64,000 nt of DNA from Methylibium sp. NZG (lineage in GTDB: Bacteria > Pseudomonadota > Gammaproteobacteria > Burkholderiales > Burkholderiaceae_C), in contig LGRD01000002.1 of the NCBI GenBank assembly GCA_001263235.1, positions 546,887-610,886 on the forward strand. Direction: 5' to 3'. The position numbers and the translations under genes were made by a program. Below the pieces are notes generated by a model. The model worked only from the letters and a program-made list of their open reading frames with translations, ran no database searches and was not told where the DNA came from. Below, piece after piece: positions 11,046 to 19,025 of this stretch. Within the stretch, counting starts at the first letter, position 1; the number at the start of each line of letters is the position of its first letter.

Positions 11046-11114
11046 GAAATTACGTCGATACGAAACCAGATGTCGCACCGCCTCAACGATCTGAAAACTC
11101 CTTAGGAATCCAAG

Positions 11115-12056
11115 ATGATGAAGAAGTCGCTTCTCACGGTCGCCCTGGCCACCGTGGCCGCCGGTTCGGCGCTCGCCCAAAGCTCGGTCACGATCTACGG
11201 CCGCCTGAACCAGAGCGTGGAGCGCCAAAAGACCGGCACCGCCGAGCCGGTCTGGGTGCTGCAGAACAGCTCGTCGCGCATTGGTTTCAAAGGTGCCGAA
11301 GACCTGGGTGGCGGCCTGAAGGCAGGCTTCCAAATCGAGCACGGCTTCAGCCCCGACACCGGCGCGGCGGCTGGCACGTTCTGGGGTCGCCAGTCTGAAG
11401 TGAACCTCGGCGGTAACTTCGGCCTGCTGCGCCTGGGCAACTTCACGAGCGAGGCCTACTTTGCCACGGCTGACTACATCAGCATGCACAACCACGACAC
11501 GGGCACGTCGTCGGACGCGCTGTACGCCTACCTGGGTCGGGACATCAACAAGATCGCCTACCGCACGCCCGACATCAAGGGGCTGACGGTCGAAGGTGCT
11601 GTTGCGTTGAGCGAGGCTTCCGGCTTCGGCCGCACGATCGACCTGGCAGCCAACTACGCCATCGGCCCGCTCCAGCTCGGTGCTGGATACCAGCGTGTCA
11701 GCACGACGGCTCAGAAGCAGTTTGCGATCCGCGGCTTGTACGAGATCGGCTCCTTCGTCATCGGCGCCTACGTGCAGCGCGACGAAAACGGCTACGCCGC
11801 CGGCAAGCGCACCACCACGCGACTGTCGGGCATGTACACGCTGGGCAGCTCGGAGCTGCACCTGAACTTCGGCAACGCCGGCAAGTACAGCAGCGTGCCC
11901 GACAGCAGCGCCAAGCAGTTCACCGTGGGCTACAACTACAACATGAGCAAGCGCACCAAGGTGTACAGCTTCTACACCAAGGTCGATGCGGCCGCCGGCA
12001 ACACCTACCTGACCGACTTCAGCTCCTTCGCGGTCGGCGTGCGCCACAACTTCTGA
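11115..12056 (+). CDS. Gram-negative porin (betaproteobacterial Omp32/OmpC-like)
   Basis: A 313-residue protein with a Sec signal peptide (MMKKSLLTVALATVAAGSALA, cut before QSSVTIYGRLN). The mature protein begins with the SSVTLYG-type strand typical of betaproteobacterial trimeric porins, contains SSRIGFKGAEDLGGGLKAGF and ends in a phenylalanine after VGVRHN, the C-terminal signal for outer-membrane insertion by BAM. It should form a 16-stranded channel for small solutes. AGGAATCC before the ATG at 11115 is a reasonable ribosome binding site. A strong intrinsic terminator follows at 12076. Confidence 0.95.
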   Translation: MMKKSLLTVALATVAAGSALAQSSVTIYGRLNQSVERQKTGTAEPVWVLQNSSSRIGFKGAEDLGGGLKAGFQIEHGFSPDTGAAAGTFWGRQSEVNLGGNFGLLRLGNFTSEAYFATADYISMHNHDTGTSSDALYAYLGRDINKIAYRTPDIKGLTVEGAVALSEASGFGRTIDLAANYAIGPLQLGAGYQRVSTTAQKQFAIRGLYEIGSFVIGAYVQRDENGYAAGKRTTTRLSGMYTLGSSELHLNFGNAGKYSSVPDSSAKQFTVGYNYNMSKRTKVYSFYTKVDAAAGNTYLTDFSSFAVGVRHNF

Positions 12057-12075
12057 TCGCGGCTGACGCTGCAGT

Positions 12076-12102
12076 AAAGCCGGTCTCAGGACCGGCTTTT
12101 TT
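12076..12102 (+). terminator. Rho-independent terminator after porin
   Basis: AGCCGGTC (12078-12085), a TCAG loop and GACCGGCT (12090-12097) form a perfect 8-bp stem, followed by a run of Ts (12097-12102). A run of As on the other side is short, so it works best for the porin direction. It sits 20 bases after the porin stop and before the convergent MarC gene. Confidence 0.92.
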
Positions 12103-12135
12103 CATGGTGCCTCGACTTGGAGAGCCGCTGCGGCG

Positions 12136-12729
12136 CTAACCGAGAAAGTAGCGCTTCAGCCCGGCCAGGATCATCTCGACCGCAATCGCGGTGAGCACCA
12201 GGCCCATCAGTTTTTCAAGCGCAGCGACGACCGAGTCGCCGAGCAGACGGCGGATGCGCTCGCACAGCAACAGCACCGCGCCCGACACCAGCATCGCGCA
12301 GCTGAGCGCGCCCACCCAGGTCATCACTCGCTCGGGCTGGCGCGACGCGAGCAGCAGCACGGTCGCCATTGCCGACGGGCCGGCGAGCAGCGGGATGGCC
12401 AGCGGAAAGACGAACGGCTCCTTGCCGTCGGACGTGCCGTACACGCCGTCCGCGTGGCTGAAGATCATGCGAATCGACACCATCAGCAAGATCACGCCGC
12501 CGGCCACCTCGAGCGAACGCTCGGACAGGCGCATCACGCGCAGGAACGCATCGCCGAAGAACATGAACGCGAACAGCACCAGGAAGGCGATGCCGACCTC
12601 GCGCAGCGCCACCCAGCGCCGCCGCGCTGCCGGCACGTCGCGCATGATCGGAATGAACACCGGCAGGCTGCCCAGCGGGTCGAGCACCAGCAACAGCAGG
12701 ATGAAAGCGGAGAGAAAGCTGTGGTCCAT
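12136..12729 (-). CDS. MarC family integral membrane protein
   Basis: A 197-residue, six-segment membrane protein. Family marks are LLLVLDPLGSLPVFIPIM at the N-terminus and FVFPLAIPLLAGPSAMATVL in the middle. The MarC/UPF0056 family is widespread, its function is not settled, and the older link to multiple antibiotic resistance has been withdrawn. The gene lies 42 bp after dctM on the same strand and could be read through from the TRAP operon. It converges with the porin gene. Confidence 0.88.
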   Translation of the reverse strand: MDHSFLSAFILLLLVLDPLGSLPVFIPIMRDVPAARRRWVALREVGIAFLVLFAFMFFGDAFLRVMRLSERSLEVAGGVILLMVSIRMIFSHADGVYGTSDGKEPFVFPLAIPLLAGPSAMATVLLLASRQPERVMTWVGALSCAMLVSGAVLLLCERIRRLLGDSVVAALEKLMGLVLTAIAVEMILAGLKRYFLG

Positions 12730-12771
12730 CGGGCCCTTGTGTTCGGTGAAGCCCCGGCCAATGTGGGCTCG

Positions 12772-14094
12772 CTACTTCAGGAACTCCGGTGACACCAGGC
12801 GCGGCAGCCACAGGATGATCTCGGGGAACATGATGGTCGCCGCCAGCACGCCGAGCATCGGCATCAGCATGATCATCACGTCCTTCAGCACGTACATCAG
12901 CCGCACCTTGGCGATCGCGCACGAGATCATCAGGCACAGGCCGTACGGCGGCGTCACCAGCCCGAAGGCGAGCGAGATGATGCCCACCATCGCGAAGTGC
13001 ACCGGGTCCATGCCCACCGCGCGCGCCAGCGGCTCCAGGATGGTGCCGACGATGATGATGGCCGGGATGGCGTCCAGAAAGCACCCCACCACCAGGAAGC
13101 AAAGGGCAATGAAGAAGCCGGTGGCCGTGATGCCCATGCCCCACGAGCCCACGCCGGCCAGCAGCGCCTTCGGGATCTGGTAGTACGCCAGCAGCCAGCC
13201 GAACGCGCTGGCGGTGCCGACGCAGAACAGCGCCACCGCCGCGAGCTTGCCGGTGTCGAGCAGCGCACCCTTGAGCTGCGTGCCGTTCATCTCGCGGTAG
13301 ACGAAGACAGAGAGCAGCCCGGCGTAGACCACCGCAATCGCCGCCGACTCGGTGGCGGTGAACCAGCCGAAAATCTTGCCGCCGATGATGATGACCGGCG
13401 TCATCAGCGCGGGCACCGCGATCGCCAGCGCTGTGCCGATCTCCTTCAGGTTGGAGCGCGGGTACTTGGGGTAGTTGCGCAGCTTGGCGTAGACGTGCAC
13501 CGTCGCCATCTGCACTGCACCGAGCAGCAGCCCCGGCAGGATGCCGGCCAGGAACAGCGCGCCGATCGAGACCGACAAGGTGCCGCCCCACACGATCATC
13601 AGAATCGACGGCGGAATGATGACGGCCAGCACCGCCGACACCGCGGTGATGGCGACCGAGAACGACAGGTCGTAGCCCTCCTTCACCTGCGCCTCGATGA
13701 AGATCTTCCCCTGGCTCGCCGCGTCGGCCGTGGACGAACCCGAGATACCGGCAAAGAAGATCGACAGCACCACGTTCACCTGCGCAAGGCCGCCCGGCAG
13801 ATGGCCCACCAGGTCGCGCGAGAGACGCACCAGCCGGTCGGTGATGCCGCCCACGTTCATCAGGTTCGCGGTCAGCAGGAAGAACGGCACCGCCAGCAGG
13901 ATGAACGAGTTGTAGGACTTGAAGGTCTCGTTGAACAGGATCATCGGCGACAGGCGCGGCTCGATGAACATCACCGGCAGGCACGCCAGGCCGAGCGCAA
14001 ACGCGACCGGCACGCGCACGATCATCAGCCCGAAGAACACGCCGAAGAGAACCAGCGCGGCCATCGTCGGCGTCAGCGCCGCGCCGCCGCCCAT
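12772..14094 (-). CDS. dctM: TRAP transporter large permease
   Basis: A 440-residue protein with about 12 hydrophobic segments and DctM-family marks: VPVAFALGLACLPVMF, LLAVPFFLLTANLMNVGGIT, FFAGISGSSTADAASQG and TPPYGLCLMISCAIAK. It is the ion-coupled translocating subunit of a tripartite ATP-independent periplasmic transporter. The ATG at 14094 overlaps the TGA of dctQ by four bases. The substrate is likely a carboxylate or another small anion, but DctM sequence alone does not tell. The complete trio dctP-dctQ-dctM is present in transcription order. Confidence 0.93.
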   Translation of the reverse strand: MGGGAALTPTMAALVLFGVFFGLMIVRVPVAFALGLACLPVMFIEPRLSPMILFNETFKSYNSFILLAVPFFLLTANLMNVGGITDRLVRLSRDLVGHLPGGLAQVNVVLSIFFAGISGSSTADAASQGKIFIEAQVKEGYDLSFSVAITAVSAVLAVIIPPSILMIVWGGTLSVSIGALFLAGILPGLLLGAVQMATVHVYAKLRNYPKYPRSNLKEIGTALAIAVPALMTPVIIIGGKIFGWFTATESAAIAVVYAGLLSVFVYREMNGTQLKGALLDTGKLAAVALFCVGTASAFGWLLAYYQIPKALLAGVGSWGMGITATGFFIALCFLVVGCFLDAIPAIIIVGTILEPLARAVGMDPVHFAMVGIISLAFGLVTPPYGLCLMISCAIAKVRLMYVLKDVMIMLMPMLGVLAATIMFPEIILWLPRLVSPEFLK

Positions 14095-14576
14095 CACGCG
14101 GGGCGTCCGGTGCGGAGCGCGTGCACGTCGGCCAAGAAGCGCTCGCCGAGGAACAGCACCCAGGTCAGCCCCGCCATCGGCCACGCGGCAAAGATCCACG
14201 GCATCGGCAACTCGGCCAGCTCCGACGTTTGGTTCCAGCCGAACTGCACGAACTTGATGCCGTACCAGATGAAGACCAGCGCAAAGCCCAGCACGAAGAG
14301 GTTGCTGACGATGCGCAGCAGCGCGTTCGCGCGCGGCTTCAACTCGGGCCAGAGGTCCACATCGAAGTGCGCGCCGTCGCGAATGCCCACCATCGAGCCG
14401 ATCATGATCATCCAGATGAAGAAGAAGCGCGCCATCTCTTCGGTCCAGATGTAGGACGGGATCAGCGCGGTGAAGCGCGAGAAGATCTGCAGGCTGACCG
14501 GGATGATCAGGATGGCGACGGTGGCGATCAGCGCAGCGTCGAGCAAACGGCCGTAAGCGGCGATGAGCTTTCGCAT
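14094..14576 (-). CDS. dctQ: TRAP transporter small permease
   Basis: A 160-residue protein with four hydrophobic segments. Family signs are the first segment LLDAALIATVAILIIPVSLQ, then YIWTEEMARFFFIWMIMIGS and GAHFDVDLW, all typical of DctQ. It associates with DctM in the inner membrane. ATG at 14576 is chosen; a GTG at 14594 would add six residues. The stop is shared with the dctM start (ATGA). Confidence 0.9.
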   Translation of the reverse strand: MRKLIAAYGRLLDAALIATVAILIIPVSLQIFSRFTALIPSYIWTEEMARFFFIWMIMIGSMVGIRDGAHFDVDLWPELKPRANALLRIVSNLFVLGFALVFIWYGIKFVQFGWNQTSELAELPMPWIFAAWPMAGLTWVLFLGERFLADVHALRTGRPA

Positions 14577-14652
14577 GCGCTGCCTCGAAAGCACCTCAGG
14601 TGAAGGGGATGCCCGCGGCTGGCACCGCTTGCCGCGGGGTCGCTGCTGTGGC

Positions 14653-15657
14653 TTACAGCGCGTTGATCTTGGCCAGGATCGCGTCGGCGCCGATCTCTTT
14701 CGCGTACTCGATCATCACCGGATCGACCAGCTTCTTCATCGCGGCGCGGTCGGCAAACGGAATGCGCTTGAGCTTGCCGGCCTTCTCGAGCGCGTCGAGC
14801 TTGGCGGAGTCTTCGCTGGACTCGATCTGGCGGCCGTAGGCGCCAGCTTCCTTGCCGGCCTTGACGATGGCCGCCTGCAGGTCGGCTGGCAGCTTCTTGA
14901 ACGTCTTGCCCGAGAACGCGAGCGGCCGAATCGTGATGGCGTGCTGCGTCATGTTCAGGTTCGGCGCCACCTCGAAGAACTTCATCTGCTCCACGCCCGC
15001 GGCTTCGTTTTCACCGGCGGCGATCACGCCGTTCTGGATCGCGTTGTAGACCTCGTTGTAGGCGATCACGGTGGGCGACATGCCGGTGGCGGCAAACGTC
15101 TTGCTCCAGATCGGCGCGCCCTGCACGCGCACCTTCAGGCCCTTCATCTCGGCCAGGTTGCGCACCGGCTTGTTGGCGAAGATGTTGCGCGTGCCGCCGC
15201 CGGCGTAGCCGATCAGCATCACGTCGGCCTTGGCGGCCACTTCGTCGGCCACGGGCTTGAGCGTGTCGGCATCGAGCACCTTGTTCCAGTGGTCGAGGTC
15301 GCGGAAGAGGAACGGTGCGTCGATGAACGGGGCGGCTTTGGAGAAGGTGGACATGTGGGCCGGCGAGACGATCGCAAAGTCCACCGACACGCCCTGGTTC
15401 ATGTAGGCAAAGTAGTCCTTCTCAAGCCCGAGTGCGCTGTTCTTGTGCAGCACGAAGTTGATCGGCTTGCCGTAGTACTGCTTGACGAGCTGCTCGAACT
15501 TGACCAGCGCCTTGGTGAAGGCGTGGTCATCGTTGAACTGCGACGCGCCGTGCAGTGTGACCGGCGCCTGCGCCGCGGCGCCGAACGACATGGCCGAGGC
15601 GAGCACCGCGCCAAGCACCACCAGGTTGCGCCGAGCGGCGCGAAAGGAATGTTGCAT
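14653..15657 (-). CDS. dctP: TRAP transporter substrate-binding protein
   Basis: A 334-residue periplasmic protein. The signal peptide is about 30 residues (RNLVVLGAVLASAMSFGAAA, cleavage near AQA). The mature part has DctP-family elements: FVLHKNSALGLEKDYFAYMN, GVSVDFAIVSPAHMSTF, and the anion-binding arginine context GLKVRVQGAPIWSKTF, where the arginine after K-V usually pairs with a substrate carboxylate. GGAGACGACG directly before the ATG at 15657 is a good ribosome binding site. It is first in the dctPQM operon and has a recognisable promoter at 15741-15769. Confidence 0.93.
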   Translation of the reverse strand: MQHSFRAARRNLVVLGAVLASAMSFGAAAQAPVTLHGASQFNDDHAFTKALVKFEQLVKQYYGKPINFVLHKNSALGLEKDYFAYMNQGVSVDFAIVSPAHMSTFSKAAPFIDAPFLFRDLDHWNKVLDADTLKPVADEVAAKADVMLIGYAGGGTRNIFANKPVRNLAEMKGLKVRVQGAPIWSKTFAATGMSPTVIAYNEVYNAIQNGVIAAGENEAAGVEQMKFFEVAPNLNMTQHAITIRPLAFSGKTFKKLPADLQAAIVKAGKEAGAYGRQIESSEDSAKLDALEKAGKLKRIPFADRAAMKKLVDPVMIEYAKEIGADAILAKINAL

Positions 15658-15729
15658 CGTCGTCTCCATCGGTTTTGGGGCCACCGACCCGCCCTGCCCG
15701 CTGCGAACGGCGGCTCGCCATTGGTCAAG

Positions 15730-15740
15730 TGGTCTGGCCA
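15730..15740. promoter_or_regulatory. GntR/FadR-type operator-like site at dctP start
   Basis: TGGTCTGGCCA is an almost perfect 11-bp palindrome with the TGGT-N3-CCA/ACCA layout common to FadR-subfamily GntR regulators. It lies where transcription from the TTGACA/TTCAAT promoter should begin, so a bound protein would block initiation. No GntR gene is in the window. Confidence 0.4.
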
Positions 15741-15769
15741 ATTGAAGCGGTTCGATTTGCGCGTGTCAA
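15741..15769 (-). promoter_or_regulatory. Sigma70-type promoter of dctPQM
   Basis: Read on the minus strand, a perfect TTGACA (15769-15764), 17 bases and TTCAAT (15746-15741) form a good housekeeping promoter, with a start about 77 bases before the dctP ATG. A partial dyad GTGTC-N10-GACAC (15763-15782) overlaps the -35 box. Confidence 0.65.
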
Positions 15770-15788
15770 TCCGAATCGACACCCACCA

Positions 15789-17621
15789 TCACTGGCCCAT
15801 CACGACGCCTTCACGCCGCGGGTCGGCGCCGCCGAACCACACCGGCTGGCCGCTGCCGCTGCGGCGCTGGATGCCTTGAAGGCCACTCGTCTGCGGCATC
15901 ACGCGCACCTCGTGCCCCTTGGCCTTCAGTGCGTCAACGAGGGCAGGCGAGACGCGGTCCTGTTCCAACTCGGTCGGCCCGTTGCGCGAGCCGAAGTTGG
16001 GCAGCGAGATGGCCTGCTGCACATCGAGCCCCCAGTCGAGCGTGCCCACCAGCACCTTGGCCACGTAGTTGATGATGGCCGAGCCGCCCGGCGAGCCCAC
16101 GCTCATCACCATCTGGCCGCTGACCTTGTCGAACACCAGCAGCGGCGACATCGACGAGCGCGGGCGCTTGCCGCCCTCGACGCGGTTGGCGATCGGCACG
16201 CCGTTCTCGCTCGGCGCGAACGAGAAGTCGGTCAGCTCGTTGTTGAGCAGGAAGCCGCGCACCATGATCTGCGCACCGAAGACGTTCTCGATCGTCGTCG
16301 TCATCGACACCGCGTTGCCGTTCGCATCGACCACCGACACGTGCGAGGTCGAGGGCAGCTCCGGGCTGCGGTCGTCGGCGAGCCGCGCCACGGGCACGCC
16401 GAGCATGGCCGGTGTGCCTGGTGTGGCGCGGCCCATGCTGCGATCGGTGATGAGACTGGCGCGCTGCGCGAGGTAGGCCGGGCTCAGCAATGCGGCGGCG
16501 CTGCCGCCGGGCAGGCTCGTGAAGTCGGGGTCGGCCACAAAGCGGCCACGGTCGGCGTAAGCCAGCCGGCCGGCCTCGCTGATCAGGTGCACGGCTTCAG
16601 CGCTCGGCTCCAGCAGGGCGCCGTTCTTCACCGGCGGCAGCGCGGCCAGGTTGCGACCGGCCAGCATGCCCAGCATCTGACCGATGGCCAGCGGCCCCGA
16701 GGACGGCGGCGGCATGCCACACAGGCGCCACAACCGGTAGTCGAAGCACAGCGGGTCACGCGTCTTGGCGCGGTAGCCGGCCAGATCGGCTTCGGTCAAC
16801 AGGCCGGGGTTGGTGGCGTGGCCGCGCACTTTGGCCGCGATGTCACGCGCGATCGGGCCTTCGTAGAACACACCAGCGCCGCGCTCGGCCACGTCGCGCA
16901 GCACCGCCGCCAGCGCCGGGTTGCGCAAGCGCGTGCCGGCCGCTTTGGGCGAACCGTCGGGCTCGAAGAAGTAGGCCGCCGCGGTGGGGTCGTTGCGCAG
17001 CGGCTTGGCCGAGTCTTCGCGCAGCAAGGTCGCCAGCCGCGGGCTCACGATGAAGCCTTGCTCGGCCAGCTGGATGGCCGGCTGGAACAGCGACTTCCAC
17101 GCGAGCTTGCCGTGCTGGCGGTGCGCCAGCTCCAGCGCTCGCAGCACACCCGGGGTGCCCACCGAGCGGCCACCGACCACGCCTTCCATGAAGGCCATCG
17201 GCTTGCCGTCCTTCATGAAGAGATCGGGCGTGGCGGCGGCCGGCGCGGTTTCGCGGCCGTCGTAGGTCTGCACCTGCTTCTGGTCCCAATGCACCAGGAA
17301 CAAACCGCCACCGATCCCGGAGGATTGCGGCTCCACCAGCGTCAGCACCATCTGCACCGCAATCGCGGCGTCGACCGCGCTGCCGCCGGCGGCCAGCACC
17401 TGGCGGCCGGCGTCGGTGGCGAGCGGGTTGGCCGCGGCCACCATGAATTTGTTCGCTGACCAGCCGGGCTTGTCGGTGAACCCGCTTGCCGCCTCCGGCG
17501 CTTGCAGGCCAGCGGCCGGTGGCTGATAGACCAGCCCGGGTGGCGCCGTGGCGCAGCCCAGCAGCAGCGCCGAGGACAGCGCAACAAACAACGTGGCGTT
17601 GGAAGGCAAGAGGTGGTTCAT
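15789..17621 (-). CDS. ggt: Gamma-glutamyltransferase, lipoprotein form
   Basis: A 610-residue Ntn-hydrolase. The N-terminus has a signal peptide with a lipobox (LLLGC), so the enzyme is probably anchored in the envelope; most GGTs have a plain Sec signal. NPLATDAGRQVLAAGGSAVD and SGIGGGLFLVHW are family marks of the large subunit. The self-cleavage and catalytic site is T-S-H in LPSTSHVSVVDANGNAV (Thr near residue 426), and SVGSPGGSAIINYV lines the small-subunit active site. GGT cleaves glutathione and other gamma-glutamyl compounds. AAGGAGTCGCC precedes the ATG at 17621, which overlaps the stop of the MscS gene. Confidence 0.93.
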   Translation of the reverse strand: MNHLLPSNATLFVALSSALLLGCATAPPGLVYQPPAAGLQAPEAASGFTDKPGWSANKFMVAAANPLATDAGRQVLAAGGSAVDAAIAVQMVLTLVEPQSSGIGGGLFLVHWDQKQVQTYDGRETAPAAATPDLFMKDGKPMAFMEGVVGGRSVGTPGVLRALELAHRQHGKLAWKSLFQPAIQLAEQGFIVSPRLATLLREDSAKPLRNDPTAAAYFFEPDGSPKAAGTRLRNPALAAVLRDVAERGAGVFYEGPIARDIAAKVRGHATNPGLLTEADLAGYRAKTRDPLCFDYRLWRLCGMPPPSSGPLAIGQMLGMLAGRNLAALPPVKNGALLEPSAEAVHLISEAGRLAYADRGRFVADPDFTSLPGGSAAALLSPAYLAQRASLITDRSMGRATPGTPAMLGVPVARLADDRSPELPSTSHVSVVDANGNAVSMTTTIENVFGAQIMVRGFLLNNELTDFSFAPSENGVPIANRVEGGKRPRSSMSPLLVFDKVSGQMVMSVGSPGGSAIINYVAKVLVGTLDWGLDVQQAISLPNFGSRNGPTELEQDRVSPALVDALKAKGHEVRVMPQTSGLQGIQRRSGSGQPVWFGGADPRREGVVMGQ

Positions 17622-18898
17622 GGCGACTCCTTGGTGACCGGTGCCGGCAACTGGTGCAGCACGCGTTGCGGAAATGGAATCTGCACGCCCTCGGCCATCA
17701 GCAGGTCGAGCAGCGCGAGGTGAACGTCGGAGCGCACATTGCCCTGGCCGTTCTCGGGGTCGAGAATCCAAAAGCCCAGGCTCAGGTCCATGCCGTCGGC
17801 GGCAAACTGGGTGAGCTGGCAGTTGGGCGCGGGGTCTTGCAGCACACGCGGCACGCGCGCAGCCGCGGCCTCCATCTTGGGGATCAGCGAGCGCACATCG
17901 GTGCCGTAGGCCACCTGCACGTTGGCGTTGATCGAGACCATGCGGTCGGCCAGCGACGAGTTCTCGACCCGCTGCGTGATCAACATCTCGTTGGGCACGA
18001 TCGCCTCGCGCCCGTTCAACGAGCGGATGACGGTATAGCGCGTGCGGATGTCGGTGACGCGGCCTTCGAAGTTGTCGACCTTCACCATGTCGCCGATGCG
18101 CAGCGAGCCTTCGGCCAGGATCACGAAACCGCTGACGTAGTTGGCCGCGATCTTTTGCAGGCCAAAGCCCAGCCCCACGCCCAACGCGCCGCCCAGCACC
18201 GACAGCGCGGTGAGGTCGATGCCCACCGCCGACATCGCGACCAGCAGCCCGACGAACAGCAGCACCACGCGCACCAGGTTGGCGGCGATCTTGCGCACCG
18301 ACAGGTCGCTGCCGCTGCCGTGCAGCAGCTTGCGCTCAATCGCTGCCGAGACCCACAGCGCCAGCACCATCACCAGCCCGGCGGTGATCGTGCCCTCGAC
18401 CAGGTTGCGCAGCGTGATCTGCGCGCCGCCGACCTTCCAGCTCACCTCGTCCATCGCCTCCAGCACCAGTGGCAGCGCGCCGGTCACCCACAGCACCACG
18501 GCGAACCAGGCGACCCAGGAGATCGTCTTCTCGATCAGCCGCATCCAGCGCGACTGCGGGAACGTGGCGCTGAGCACGCGCACGGTGAGGCGGATGACGA
18601 CCAGCGACAGAAGGATCGGAATGGCCAGCTTGAACACCGCCGGCTCCAGCGTGCCGGCGGTGGCGAGCCGTGCGGCGTAGGCGAACGCCAACGCCAGCAC
18701 CGGGAACAGCACGCCGTCGACGATGCGGCGCCCGAACCAGATCGACCCCACCGGCGCAGACGCGCCGCGCAGCAGCCGCACCACGCCCCACGCGAGCACG
18801 AAGCAACCGGCGAGGAACGCCAATTCTTCCAGCGCACTGAGCTGGGTCAGCGCGCCCAGCAGGTTGCTCAGTTCATCGGCATTCACGGAACGGGCCAT
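17618..18898 (-). CDS. MscS-family mechanosensitive channel
   Basis: A 426-residue protein with an N-terminal set of hydrophobic segments, then the MscS core. The pore helix is LSVLGGALGVGLGFGLQKI followed by AANYVSGFVILAEGSLRIGD, with the Gly/Ala packing typical of TM3. The beta domain follows with VEGRVT-type FEGRVTDIRTRYTVIRSLNG and IVPNEMLIT. Such channels release solutes on hypo-osmotic shock or form small-conductance channels. The TGA overlaps the ATG of ggt by four bases, so the two genes form a coupled operon, an uncommon pairing. Confidence 0.92.
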   Translation of the reverse strand: MARSVNADELSNLLGALTQLSALEELAFLAGCFVLAWGVVRLLRGASAPVGSIWFGRRIVDGVLFPVLALAFAYAARLATAGTLEPAVFKLAIPILLSLVVIRLTVRVLSATFPQSRWMRLIEKTISWVAWFAVVLWVTGALPLVLEAMDEVSWKVGGAQITLRNLVEGTITAGLVMVLALWVSAAIERKLLHGSGSDLSVRKIAANLVRVVLLFVGLLVAMSAVGIDLTALSVLGGALGVGLGFGLQKIAANYVSGFVILAEGSLRIGDMVKVDNFEGRVTDIRTRYTVIRSLNGREAIVPNEMLITQRVENSSLADRMVSINANVQVAYGTDVRSLIPKMEAAAARVPRVLQDPAPNCQLTQFAADGMDLSLGFWILDPENGQGNVRSDVHLALLDLLMAEGVQIPFPQRVLHQLPAPVTKESP

Positions 18899-19025
18899 CG
18901 GCGAGTCGGGCGAGTGTGCGGACCACGACTGTAAGCGTTGCCCTCAGGGCGTTGCCCTGAACCCGCCGCGGCGGCGCCGGGCGGCTGGCGCAGCCGAGCC
19001 CAAGACGAATCAGCGAAACCGCGAA

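Noticed and set aside
15763..15782. GTGTC-N10-GACAC dyad as a terminator for ggt
   Set aside because: The arm is only five bases with a ten-base loop and no T run; its overlap with the dctP -35 box makes a regulatory role more likely.
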